From: SAR324 cluster bacterium
Lineage (GTDB): Bacteria; SAR324; NAC60-12
Assembly (NCBI GenBank): GCA_015232315.1
Contig: JADFZZ010000004.1
Location: 115,414-179,413, forward strand
Direction: 5' to 3'
DNA: 64,000 bases
The notes under the pieces are model-generated. The model saw only the letters and a list, made by a program, of their open reading frames with translations, did not search any database and was not told where the DNA came from. Position 1 is the first letter of the stretch; the number at the start of each line of letters is the position of its first letter. The translations under genes were made by a program, and so were the position numbers. Of the stretch, positions 26,301-34,571 are shown piece after piece.

Positions 26301-28043
26301 ATGACTTCCACTTCGTCGTCCCTGCCGTCTTTTCGGGAAATGTTTGTGATTGAACCGGTTCTCAAAGCACTCAATGATGTGGGATATGAAACCCCATCGC
26401 CCATTCAGGCTCAAACCATACCGCTGGTTTTTGAATGCCGTGATGTGATCGGTCAGGCTCAAACCGGTACAGGAAAAACCGCGGCATTTGCCGTGCCACT
26501 GCTTTCCCGGATCAATCTTCAACTCAAGGAACCACAGGTTCTGGTTCTGGTTCCAACAAGGGAACTGGCAATTCAGGTTTCAGAAGCTTTTCAGCGCTAT
26601 GCCCAGCATCTCAAGGGATTCCATGTCATGCCGATTTATGGTGGACAGGATTACGAGATCCAGCTCCGACAACTTAAACGCGGAGTGCATGTAGTGGTTG
26701 GAACTGCCGGTCGTCTCGTGGATCATCTGGAGCGCAAAACACTGAAACTTGACTCGATTCAATGTGTGGTTCTGGATGAAGCGGATGAAATGCTGAGAAT
26801 GGGCTTCATTGAACAAGTGGAATGGATCATGGAGCAAATGCCTGAGAAACGTCAGGTGGTTCTGTTTTCCGCAACGATGCCCGTGCCTATCCGACGGATT
26901 GCCAAAAAATACATGAAGGATCCGGCTGAAATCACCATCAAGGTCCAGACCAGTACTGCGGATAACATCCGTCAACGCTACTGGATTGTCAGCGAATTTC
27001 ATAAGCTCGATACCCTGACACGTATTTTGGAAGCAGAATCGTTTGACGGTATGATTATTTTTGTGCGCACCAAAACCGCTACTCTGGAATTGGCTGAAAA
27101 ACTGGATGCCCGGGGGTATTCTGTTGTTGCGCTGAATGGAGATATTGTGCAGAAACAACGCGAACGTACCATTGATCAACTGAAAAAAGGCAAATTTGAC
27201 ATTCTGGTTGCCACTGATGTCGCGGCAAGAGGTCTGGATGTGGAACGAATTAGCCATGTGATCAATTATGATGTTCCCTATGACTCCGAGGCGTACATTC
27301 ATCGTGTGGGCCGAACCGGACGTGCCGGACGTTCCGGTGAGGCGATTATGTTTGTCGCACCTCGGGAAAAACACCTCCTGCGAGACATTGAAAAAGCCGT
27401 CGGTCAGCCCATTGAACTGTTGAGTCTGCCTTCCACCGAAATGATCAACGACAAACGAATTTCCGCTTTCAAACAACGTATCACCGATACTATTGCCGAA
27501 GGTGATCTGGATTTATACACTGAAGTCATGGAACAGTATCAACGCGAACACAATGTTTCCGGTCTTGAAATCGCGGCGGCTCTGGCAAAAATCGCACAGG
27601 GAGACAAACCACTTTTACTGGAAGCAACGCCGGCACTCAAACAGGAATTTCGTGAAAACCGAAAAGGTGGTCAGGAATTCAGAGAAAACAGGAGAGGCGG
27701 CAGGGATAATACCGAATCCTCTGGAGGAAAATCAGGAAAAAAACGTCCGACTTCCGATGTACCAATGGTGACGTATCGCATGTCTATTGGCAGAAAAAAC
27801 GGAATAAAACCCGGTAACATTGTCGGAGCTATTGCCAATGAAGCCAATCTTGAAAGCCGGTTTATCGGAGACATCAAAATCAATGAAACCTGGAGCACTG
27901 TGGAATTACCAGCAGATTTATCTTCTGATGTACTGCAAACACTAAAAAAAGTTCGGGTATCAGGATTACCCTTGAAACTCTCCAAAGAAGTCGCTGTACC
28001 ACGCCGGATTAAAAAAAATCTTCCCGAATCTGATAAGGATTGA
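26301..28043 (+). CDS. deaD: ATP-dependent DEAD-box RNA helicase, CsdA/DeaD type
   Basis: A 580-residue RNA helicase. All motifs are present: Q motif (GYETPSPIQAQTIP), AQTGTGKT, PTRELAIQV, GTAGRLVDH, VLDEADEML, SATMP, IIFVRTKT, DVAARGLDVERISHVINYD and HRVGRTGRAGR. A basic Gly/Arg-rich linker (REN-R/K-GG repeats, about 445-475) leads to a DbpA-like RNA-binding domain (MVTYRMSIGRKNGIKPGNIV). The last residues are basic. This matches DeaD/CsdA, which unwinds rRNA in ribosome assembly and stabilises mRNA in the cold. ATG 26301 follows AGGAACACC. Confidence 0.93.
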   Translation: MTSTSSSLPSFREMFVIEPVLKALNDVGYETPSPIQAQTIPLVFECRDVIGQAQTGTGKTAAFAVPLLSRINLQLKEPQVLVLVPTRELAIQVSEAFQRYAQHLKGFHVMPIYGGQDYEIQLRQLKRGVHVVVGTAGRLVDHLERKTLKLDSIQCVVLDEADEMLRMGFIEQVEWIMEQMPEKRQVVLFSATMPVPIRRIAKKYMKDPAEITIKVQTSTADNIRQRYWIVSEFHKLDTLTRILEAESFDGMIIFVRTKTATLELAEKLDARGYSVVALNGDIVQKQRERTIDQLKKGKFDILVATDVAARGLDVERISHVINYDVPYDSEAYIHRVGRTGRAGRSGEAIMFVAPREKHLLRDIEKAVGQPIELLSLPSTEMINDKRISAFKQRITDTIAEGDLDLYTEVMEQYQREHNVSGLEIAAALAKIAQGDKPLLLEATPALKQEFRENRKGGQEFRENRRGGRDNTESSGGKSGKKRPTSDVPMVTYRMSIGRKNGIKPGNIVGAIANEANLESRFIGDIKINETWSTVELPADLSSDVLQTLKKVRVSGLPLKLSKEVAVPRRIKKNLPESDKD

Positions 28044-28084
28044 ATCTTAAGGAACAACAAAAGACTAAGTTGTAAAAGTTTGCT

Positions 28085-28154
28085 CGTGCCCTACGTCCTG
28101 TAGGGCACGCTATCCATCAGGCGAAGATCTGCTTTGCACCCACCGGAGGTGGGT
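28085..28154. repeat. Double hairpin downstream of deaD
   Basis: Hairpin one has perfect arms CGTGCCCTAC and GTAGGGCACG (10 bp) around GTCCT at 28085-28109. Hairpin two has arms ACCCACC and GGTGGGT around GGA at 28138-28154. No T-run follows, so these look more like a repeat element or RNA structure than a standard terminator, though they could stop or protect the deaD transcript. Confidence 0.5.
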
Positions 28155-28404
28155 CATGAAACGGTTATGAACAGGAAATACGTAAACAGAGAGTTTTCCC
28201 TGTTATTTTTGGAACGTTCCTAAATCACGCCAATAATGGATTTTTACAAAATATCCACCTCCTCCTGCCACACATAAAAAATTCTCATATTTCTTCATCG
28301 GCTATTTCATGATGATTGAGCCTTTTTTTTTCACTCAATATGGTCTATCCACAATGGAATGCTTTTAAAAATGTTGCCGTTCAAAAACAATTCAAGAGAA
28401 CACT

Positions 28405-30732
28405 ATGACTGAATCCATCCAGGAGTTATTCTCACAAACCAGTTTTATGCCGCATGGGCATTGTTATCTATGGAACCCAATAGTACTGGGCTTGCACGTT
28501 ATTTCCGATATGTTGATTTCCCTGTCCTATTTTGCGATCCCTATAGGATTGTTTTATTTTTTCAGAAAACGAAAGGATCTGCCCTATCGCACATTTATCC
28601 TGATGTTTGCGTTATTCATTGTGGCGTGTGGTATTACCCATGTGATCAACATCTGGACAATCTGGAATCCGGATTACTGGTTTGAAGGTATGGCGAAAGT
28701 CATCACAGCGATTATTTCTGTCTCCACTGCGGCGATGATGATTTATCTCATGCCTAAAATGGTGGAACAGCCCAACAGAGAACAATGGGAAAAAACTAAA
28801 CTGGATATTATGTCGCTGTCAGCACTGAACCAGCAGATACTTCAGTCTTTGCCCGGAGTTTTCTATCTGTTTGACGAAACTGGAAAATTTATTCGTTGGA
28901 ATAACAATCTGGAAAAACTAACGGGGCTCTCCAGAACAGAAATCCAGAATGCTCACCCACTGGAACTGATCGCACCGGAAGACCAACCCCAAATACAAAA
29001 TGCGATTCAAGAGGTCTTCTCCAAGGGGGGAGCTGAAGTTGAAGCAAATTTGCAATCAAAAACCGGGCACAAAACACCTTTCCTGTTCAATGGCTTGCTC
29101 ATCGAATTGGATGGCAAACCTGTGTTGATGGGGCATGGAATCGATATCAGCACAAACAAGGACTATGAAAAACAATTGAAAGAAATGAATAATGATTTTG
29201 TGGCCTTTCTGGAAAATACCAGTGATTTTGTGTATTTCAAGGATCGAGACAGTCGCTTCCGCTTTTGCAGTCAAACACTGGCAAACATCACCGGACACAA
29301 ACACTGGCAAGACATGATTGGCAAACATGATCTGGAAGTATTTCCCCCGGATACCGCACGTATCTATTATGAAGAAGAATTGCCTGTCTTTGCTGAAGGC
29401 CGACCCTTAATGAACAAGGTGGATCCCTACTATGACGATCAGGGACAACAACGCTGGGTACTCACCAACAAATGGCCGGTATTTGATGACGATGGCAAAA
29501 CTGTCGTTGGACTCTTTGGTATCAGCCGCGATATTACTGACCGTAAACAGGCGGAAGAGTTGCTACGTGAAGCAAAGTTACAGGCCGATGCGGCCAATCG
29601 TGCCAAATCAGAGTTTCTGGCCAACATGAGTCATGAAATCCGAACCCCACTCAATGCGATTCTGGGATTCAGTCAGCTTCTTTCCAGAAAAGCCAGTGCC
29701 CTTTCGCTTCCTGACAAGATGTATGCGTATTTACGAACGATTGAACAAAGTGGCGAAGCCTTGGCCGAGTTGATCAATAACATCCTGGATTTATCCAAGA
29801 TTGAAGCCGGCAAGCTGAGTGTTTCGAACGAACCTGTGACGATCAAACTGCTTATTCAGACAATCTTTCACATCAACAGCGCGGCCGCGAAAAACAAGAA
29901 ACTGGATTTCCAATATTTCATTTCCCCTCAGTTGCCTGAAAGAATTATTTCAGATCGCTCCAAATTGAATCAAATTCTGATCAATCTGGTCGCAAATGCC
30001 ATTAAATTTACGCCTGATGGCAAGCAGATCATGCTCAGTGGATTCAGAAAGGGTTCCTGGCTTGTACTGGAAGTCAGGGATCAGGGGATTGGCATTCCAA
30101 GGGACCGGCATCAAGCTATTTTCGAGGCTTTTGAACAGGTTGATAAAAGCATCACCCGAAATTATGGAGGAACGGGCCTGGGATTGGCAATCACAAAAAA
30201 ACTGGTGGAATTACTCCATGGCACCATTGAGGTTCAAAGCGAACCTGCTCAAGGCTCAGTCTTTACTGTGAAGATCCCGCTGGAAGAAGCCCAACAGGAA
30301 GAACCCGAAGCAGAAATAAAGAACCGGACGGAGTATCATTTTCTCCACGACAACAAAATTCTGGTTGTGGAAGATGAACCCACCAACCAGTACATGATCA
30401 CGGAGTTGTTCAATGGACTTGGTTTGGAAATCACAATCGCAAATAATGGCAGAGAAGGGATTGAGCAAACACTGAAACTGAAACCTGATCTCGTTTTAAT
30501 GGATATTCACATGCCGGAAATGAATGGGCTGGAAGCCATTGAAAACATCGTCAGTCATCCTGAAGGCAAACAAATTCCTATCGTGATTCTGTCGGCGGAT
30601 GCCTTCAATGAACAAATCAACGATGCTATGAACAAGGGTGCCTCTGGATATCTGACCAAACCGATCCGGTTGAAACAATTGTTTGCCGTTCTGGATCGGT
30701 ATTTACGAAAGGAACCCCCAATCATCGAGTAA
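28405..30732 (+). CDS. Hybrid histidine kinase with ethylene-receptor-like membrane domain
   Basis: A 775-residue membrane kinase. Residues 1-115 hold three hydrophobic segments matching the plant/cyanobacterial ETR1 ethylene-binding domain. Asp35, Tyr42, Ile72, Cys75 and His79 (LHVISDMLISLSY, FIVACGITH) fall exactly ten positions after ETR1 D25, Y32, I62, C65 and H69; Cys and His bind copper there. Then come PAS (about 140-255), PAS (about 260-380), HisKA (EFLANMSHEIRTPLNAILGF), HATPase_c (NQILINLVANAIKFT, DQGIGIP, GGTGLGLAITKKLV) and a receiver (ILVVEDEPTNQYM, DLVLMDIHMPEMNG, LTKPI). ATG 28405 is followed by MTESIQELF. No partner regulator is adjacent. Ethylene or another small ligand is a plausible input. 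Confidence 0.9.
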   Translation: MTESIQELFSQTSFMPHGHCYLWNPIVLGLHVISDMLISLSYFAIPIGLFYFFRKRKDLPYRTFILMFALFIVACGITHVINIWTIWNPDYWFEGMAKVITAIISVSTAAMMIYLMPKMVEQPNREQWEKTKLDIMSLSALNQQILQSLPGVFYLFDETGKFIRWNNNLEKLTGLSRTEIQNAHPLELIAPEDQPQIQNAIQEVFSKGGAEVEANLQSKTGHKTPFLFNGLLIELDGKPVLMGHGIDISTNKDYEKQLKEMNNDFVAFLENTSDFVYFKDRDSRFRFCSQTLANITGHKHWQDMIGKHDLEVFPPDTARIYYEEELPVFAEGRPLMNKVDPYYDDQGQQRWVLTNKWPVFDDDGKTVVGLFGISRDITDRKQAEELLREAKLQADAANRAKSEFLANMSHEIRTPLNAILGFSQLLSRKASALSLPDKMYAYLRTIEQSGEALAELINNILDLSKIEAGKLSVSNEPVTIKLLIQTIFHINSAAAKNKKLDFQYFISPQLPERIISDRSKLNQILINLVANAIKFTPDGKQIMLSGFRKGSWLVLEVRDQGIGIPRDRHQAIFEAFEQVDKSITRNYGGTGLGLAITKKLVELLHGTIEVQSEPAQGSVFTVKIPLEEAQQEEPEAEIKNRTEYHFLHDNKILVVEDEPTNQYMITELFNGLGLEITIANNGREGIEQTLKLKPDLVLMDIHMPEMNGLEAIENIVSHPEGKQIPIVILSADAFNEQINDAMNKGASGYLTKPIRLKQLFAVLDRYLRKEPPIIE

Positions 30733-30940
30733 TGAACTCACTTGAGTGACGATTGATCCCTGATTTTATAAGGCATTGATCAACTTTGTGCAATAATTTT
30801 AACTATTCGCTTTACTAGGTTGTTATTTTCTGAGAATAATAAATTGTTCACATACCTGTTGTCAGGGGTTTTAATCTCCGACAACCACTTGCGACAGGGT
30901 GTTTTATGATAAAGTTGGAGATATTATTTAAAGGTTGATT

Positions 30941-31132
30941 ATGCAAGGCACAGTAAAATGGTTTAATTCACAAAAAGGTTATGGCTTTATTCAACAAGAT
31001 GCTGGCGGTGAGGATTTGTTTGTCCACCATACAGCGCTCAATGGCGGGCAGATTAAAGATGGTGATAAAGTCAGCTATGACGTAGGACAAGGAAAGAAAG
31101 GACCCTGTGCCGAAAATGTAAAGAGAAGTTGA
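30941..31132 (+). CDS. Cold-shock protein, CspA family
   Basis: A 63-residue single cold-shock domain. RNP1 (KGYGFIQQD) and RNP2 (DLFVHHTAL) are intact, after the family start MQGTVKWFNSQ. It binds single-stranded RNA/DNA and acts as an RNA chaperone. ATG 30941 is preceded by AAAGG; an upstream in-frame TTG (30935) would fall too near the site. About 200 non-coding bases precede it, leaving room for the long structured leader usual in csp mRNAs, though I could not prove such a structure. Confidence 0.94.
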   Translation: MQGTVKWFNSQKGYGFIQQDAGGEDLFVHHTALNGGQIKDGDKVSYDVGQGKKGPCAENVKRS

Positions 31133-31141
31133 TTTTTTTCA

Positions 31142-31181
31142 GGTCGTACCCCGACGAGATGATCTCGACGGCTGTGCGACC
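31142..31181 (+). terminator. Long hairpin just after the cold-shock gene
   Basis: Outer arms GGTCG / CGACC enclose CCG-ACGAGA-TGA-TCTCG-ACGG, giving a branched-stem hairpin ten bases after the csp stop. A short T-run precedes rather than follows it. It may stop transcription or be another dispersed palindrome. Confidence 0.4.
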
Positions 31182-31298
31182 GCCCAAAACTGAAGGGGGA
31201 ATCCAAACACCCCTTCATATTTCCCCCTTGCTCTCCAGCACAGCCTTCTCCAGATATCCTAACCGGCAACCAGAACCCAATCGGTTTTACACTATCAT

Positions 31299-31328
31299 GT
31301 GAATCCGGATTCACCTACTATAAGTAGG
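31299..31328. promoter_or_regulatory. Two adjacent palindromes upstream of dapF
   Basis: GTGAATCC-GGATTCAC is a perfect 16-base palindrome (31299-31314). It is immediately followed by CCTACT-ATA-AGTAGG (31314-31328). The first has the size of a dimeric regulator operator, but it lies about 130 bases before the dapF start and may equally be repeat debris. Confidence 0.35.
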
Positions 31329-31446
31329 ACAAGTGGCTGAAATAACAATTCATCTCATGATAAACCCTGGAAAAATATCAGGGCGTATTCAACTCCATAA
31401 ACAGATCTCCAGATCATATTCATTCAGAAATTTTATAAGGATCCTT

Positions 31447-32409
31447 ATGTCTTTTCAATTCATCAAATGTCATGGTTCAGGCAACGATTTCATCATGTTG
31501 GAAGAATCTCAACTGCCAGAAGCCTGGGGCCCTCAGGAAATCGCTCAATTCGCTCGTCTTGTTTCTGATCGTCAGGGACACCTCGGGAGCGATGGTGTGT
31601 TGATCGTTGCGCCTTCAACCCGGTTTGATGGAAAAATGGTCATGTATAATTCGGATGGTTCCCGATCAGAAATGTGCGGAAACGGTATGCGTTGTGTGGC
31701 TCGCTTTCTCTTTGAAAAAACTGGCAGAGATCAACTGATGGTGGAAAGCGGCCTGGGGGTTGTGCCATGCCGCAGGCAAGCTGACATTTTTCAGGGCGTT
31801 TATACGGTTTCAGTCATTATCAACCCTGTCAATCTACAAGCGGAGACTGTCCCTGTCCATTATCCAGTACCACAAATTTTGAACCACCCCATGCCCGAAA
31901 TGGATCAGAACGCCACCTTCACAGCACTCAGCATTCCTAATCCACACCTGATCTCCATTCAGTCTGAAATTGATCGGGAACGTTTGCTTCAATGGGGTGA
32001 GACGGTCAAGGAACGGCAGGATATTTTCCCCAGGGGAATCAATGTGAGCATGGTAAAAGTCCTTGGGAAAAACCGGATTTTTGTCATGACCAATGAACGG
32101 GGATGTGGCATCACCCAGGCATGCGGAACGGCCATGTCTTCAAGTGCTTATGTAAGTTGTCTGCAAGGACTGTGTGACTATGCCAGTCCGGTTGAAGTTC
32201 AAAGTGAGGGGGGAATTACATTTTGTCAGGTGGAAAATCCTGAATCAGATCAGGTTTTATTGACAGGAAATGCGACCTATGTGTATCAAGGCCTGATTGA
32301 AATGGAATCTCTGGAAAAAGGACTCTGGCATGTGGCACAAAAAACCATGATCCCCCGGGAACAACAGCAGTATGAGGCGATGGTCAGACAATTCCGAAAG
32401 GCCTCATGA
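31447..32409 (+). CDS. dapF: Diaminopimelate epimerase
   Basis: Interconverts LL- and meso-diaminopimelate for peptidoglycan and lysine synthesis. The 320-residue protein has both catalytic Cys segments: EMCGNGMRCVARF (first Cys) and GITQACGTAMSSS (second Cys). It also has the N-terminal KCHGSGNDFIML, DGVLIVAPS, YNSDGSRSEMCGNG and NPHLIS. The insertion around residues 130-150 and the substitution of the usual GSGET-type stretch by RGCGITQ are slight departures. ATG 31447 follows AAGGA; the frame extends upstream to 31333 without homology. The stop overlaps that of the convergent next gene by a few bases. Confidence 0.92.
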   Translation: MSFQFIKCHGSGNDFIMLEESQLPEAWGPQEIAQFARLVSDRQGHLGSDGVLIVAPSTRFDGKMVMYNSDGSRSEMCGNGMRCVARFLFEKTGRDQLMVESGLGVVPCRRQADIFQGVYTVSVIINPVNLQAETVPVHYPVPQILNHPMPEMDQNATFTALSIPNPHLISIQSEIDRERLLQWGETVKERQDIFPRGINVSMVKVLGKNRIFVMTNERGCGITQACGTAMSSSAYVSCLQGLCDYASPVEVQSEGGITFCQVENPESDQVLLTGNATYVYQGLIEMESLEKGLWHVAQKTMIPREQQQYEAMVRQFRKAS

Positions 32410-33015
32410 GGCAACCGTATCCCGGATTCGTCGTGTTTCAGCTCTTAATTTCTGCAGGAGAGGCGCATAGTTGGTCGACCCTTCGGTGCGATCTCTCAAT
32501 AAATTACGGATAATTGCCAGAAACGCGTCAGCGGATTGCTGAATCAATTCAACCGGCACATCTGTCAATTCATGACGATGCATCTGAATCTGTTCAATCA
32601 GGCTTTCGGTTGATTCAGAAACCAGTCGCAATTTCTTGGAAGATATGATGTTGCAATGATATTTGATTTTGTGAAAGATGGAATAGAGCATATCAATCTG
32701 TTTGCTGTCTTCAGGATGATTGCGCAGTTTTTCCAGTTCCAGATCAATGGTGATCAGCGATCCGACCACTTCCTCCATAAACTGTTCAAGCACCAGCGTT
32801 TCCTGATCTGCCAAAGTTCCCCCCGTAGTTAGCGGAGCCTGTTGATCTTTGGGTTGGGGTTTGTCAGGTGCTTCAACGGTATCCTCTATAGCAATCAGTT
32901 TCAGCACAGGCTTGCTTTCCTTGGAAATCAGAATCTCGTTTCCCTTGAGAGCCAGAATCATGAGGTGTTGAAATTGTTCCTCAACTTTGTCGATCTCAAC
33001 CATTTTAGTAGGCAT
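32404..33015 (-). CDS. Phd/VapB-like N-terminus fused to HPt-like domain
   Basis: A 203-residue cytoplasmic protein. Residues 4-50 (MVEIDKVEEQFQHLMILALKGNEI, then LISKESKPVLKLIAI) follow the pattern of Phd/VapB-type antitoxin N-termini, which contain a G-E/N-x-I-x-I-x-x-x-x-x-P-V-x-x-L core. After a linker, residues 85-195 look like an HPt helix bundle: FMEEVVGSLITIDLELEKL, then IFHKIKYHCNIISSKKL, where the His occupies the phospho-accepting place of CheA-type HTxKG. I read it as a DNA- or protein-binding head plus a phosphorelay module; this is motif-based inference. ATG 33015 is preferred; a TTG at 33036 is possible. It lies 45 bases after the next unknown gene, probably as one operon. Confidence 0.6.
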   Translation of the reverse strand: MPTKMVEIDKVEEQFQHLMILALKGNEILISKESKPVLKLIAIEDTVEAPDKPQPKDQQAPLTTGGTLADQETLVLEQFMEEVVGSLITIDLELEKLRNHPEDSKQIDMLYSIFHKIKYHCNIISSKKLRLVSESTESLIEQIQMHRHELTDVPVELIQQSADAFLAIIRNLLRDRTEGSTNYAPLLQKLRAETRRIRDTVAS

Positions 33016-33059
33016 AGCCAATAATATTCCTCTCAAAAACCGACGTATGTCGGCATGTG

Positions 33060-33491
33060 TTAATAGTTTTGAATAATATCGAGTTTTTCCTGAAGTTCGC
33101 GTTTTCGTTTAGCGACAAATTCTTCCAGATTTTCCAGTGTCAATCTTAATAACTCAAAAATATCATGAATCTGGGTTTCAGTCAGTGCCATAACCGCAGA
33201 TTCCACAGGAAGGTTCTTTCCCTCTTCCAGTCCGAGTTCTGTGGGTGAAACCGCCACAAAATGCTGACGATCGGACAACTTGAGACCAAAGCCATCATTG
33301 TTGGGATGAAACGTCAGGTGAATCATGGTTCCGGGAATCACATAATCGGAAACAACGCCATCACTTTCAATCACTAATTCCACATTCAGCAGATGTAAAA
33401 TTGCTTCCGTGTATTTCTGTATTTTTTCCTGCATCATGCTCAGCAGTTCATTTTCCATCCGTTTGACGGTCGTGGTGATATCATGGGTCAT
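33060..33491 (-). CDS. Hypothetical protein with terminal helices
   Basis: A 143-residue protein of unrecognised family. The ends are helical (ENELLSMMQEKIQKYTEAIL; the C-terminal 40 residues form a charged coiled coil, ELLRLTLENLEEFVAKRKRE). The middle has beta-rich character (LVIESDGVVSDYVIPGTMIH). There is no signal or membrane segment. It is upstream of the Phd-like/HPt gene on the same strand, so it may work with it in signalling. ATG 33491 is preceded by GAAGGC at a long spacing. Confidence 0.7.
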   Translation of the reverse strand: MTHDITTTVKRMENELLSMMQEKIQKYTEAILHLLNVELVIESDGVVSDYVIPGTMIHLTFHPNNDGFGLKLSDRQHFVAVSPTELGLEEGKNLPVESAVMALTETQIHDIFELLRLTLENLEEFVAKRKRELQEKLDIIQNY

Positions 33492-33638
33492 AGAAAATTG
33501 CCTTCAGAAAACAAGTGCCTTCAGAAAAGGGGGTGACGTTCATAATTTCCAGGCTACAAAATTATAGAGCGTAAATTGAATCAACTTGTCAACTCGTTTT
33601 TTCCCCTGCCGGATTTTTGATTCAAAACATGGTTCCCC

Positions 33639-34472
33639 TCACCCACAGGAAAATGTGACAGGATGGATCTGAACCTGGTTATCTTCGATCATAATTTCAT
33701 GAAAAGAGGAATGAAACGGTTCCGGTATCGCAGTGGATGAAGCGGAATTGACCACTATCAGCGGTTCTGTTTCACGCGCCACACGATGAAACCAGTTTCT
33801 GTGAACATGACCATGAAGATAGAGTCGAACCTGTGGTTGCTTCAACAGCCACTGGCGTACAGGTTCCAGATTGTATAGCTCATGACGGTCATGAACATGA
33901 TGGTCGTCTGGAAACCACACAGGATAATGATTCATGATAATATATCTGGAAGCAGCAGAATGCCGGTTTATGTATTGTTCTGTTGCTAGAATTGTTGACC
34001 TGCGAACCGTTCCCGCTGCTGTCAGGATGTCATTGGGGTGTGTGCTGTCCCAACCGACAAGATGCCACTGGTCATTCAGCGGGATGGCGCGGATGGTATT
34101 GACTGTGAAAAACTCTCCGAAATATTTCTGAAACAGATCCGTGTCCGTATTCTTTCCGATATAGCGATCATGATTTCCAGGAATGATCGTGACTTTTTCA
34201 GGAACATTGAGTAAGGACTCCAGAAGAGTGCGTGCCTGTTCAAATTCTCTTTCAAGTCCAAGCGAAGTCAAATCACCGGTAATCAACAGATGATCAAAAT
34301 CCATGGTGCGGACCAGTGAGACGAGTTTCTGAAATCGGGCTACAGGAAATTTGCGAGCTCTCTGCAAAACAAGATTTCCGGAAGCCAGAAACCGTTTCAT
34401 GGTCCATTCATGCCATTGAAGGGGATAATCATGGCAATGCAGATCGGACAAATGGATGAGTTTTAATTTCAT
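33639..34472 (-). CDS. Calcineurin-like metallophosphoesterase
   Basis: A 277-residue cytoplasmic phosphoesterase. The dinuclear metal motifs are all present: LSDLHCHD (DxH), LITGDLTS (GDxx), IPGNHDRY (GNHD), MNHYPVW (His) and LYLHGHVHRNW (GHxH). The family hydrolyses phosphodiesters or monoesters (cyclic nucleotides, UDP-diacylglucosamine and others). The overall look is closest to 3',5'-cyclic nucleotide phosphodiesterase-like relatives, but the substrate cannot be fixed from sequence. It is divergent from the antiporter-like gene. ATG 34472. Confidence 0.9.
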   Translation of the reverse strand: MKLKLIHLSDLHCHDYPLQWHEWTMKRFLASGNLVLQRARKFPVARFQKLVSLVRTMDFDHLLITGDLTSLGLEREFEQARTLLESLLNVPEKVTIIPGNHDRYIGKNTDTDLFQKYFGEFFTVNTIRAIPLNDQWHLVGWDSTHPNDILTAAGTVRRSTILATEQYINRHSAASRYIIMNHYPVWFPDDHHVHDRHELYNLEPVRQWLLKQPQVRLYLHGHVHRNWFHRVARETEPLIVVNSASSTAIPEPFHSSFHEIMIEDNQVQIHPVTFSCG

Positions 34473-34571
34473 GATTCTGCTATTGACTAGGAATGCTTTG
34501 ATTTTGTAAGTGTATAGGGTATGCTCCGCACGCTTTGTAGTTTCCCTAACATTTCACCTCAGAAGGTCAAG

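Noticed and set aside
26580-27476. 298-residue minus-strand frame inside deaD
   Set aside because: It is the shadow of the DEAD-box helicase: composition is His/Phe-rich and no family is seen, while the plus frame has every helicase motif.
30845-30911. Possible promoter of the cold-shock gene (TTGTTC, TTGTCA, TTGCGA with TTTAAT or TATGAT)
   Set aside because: No combination gives a 16-18 base spacing, so no promoter is claimed.
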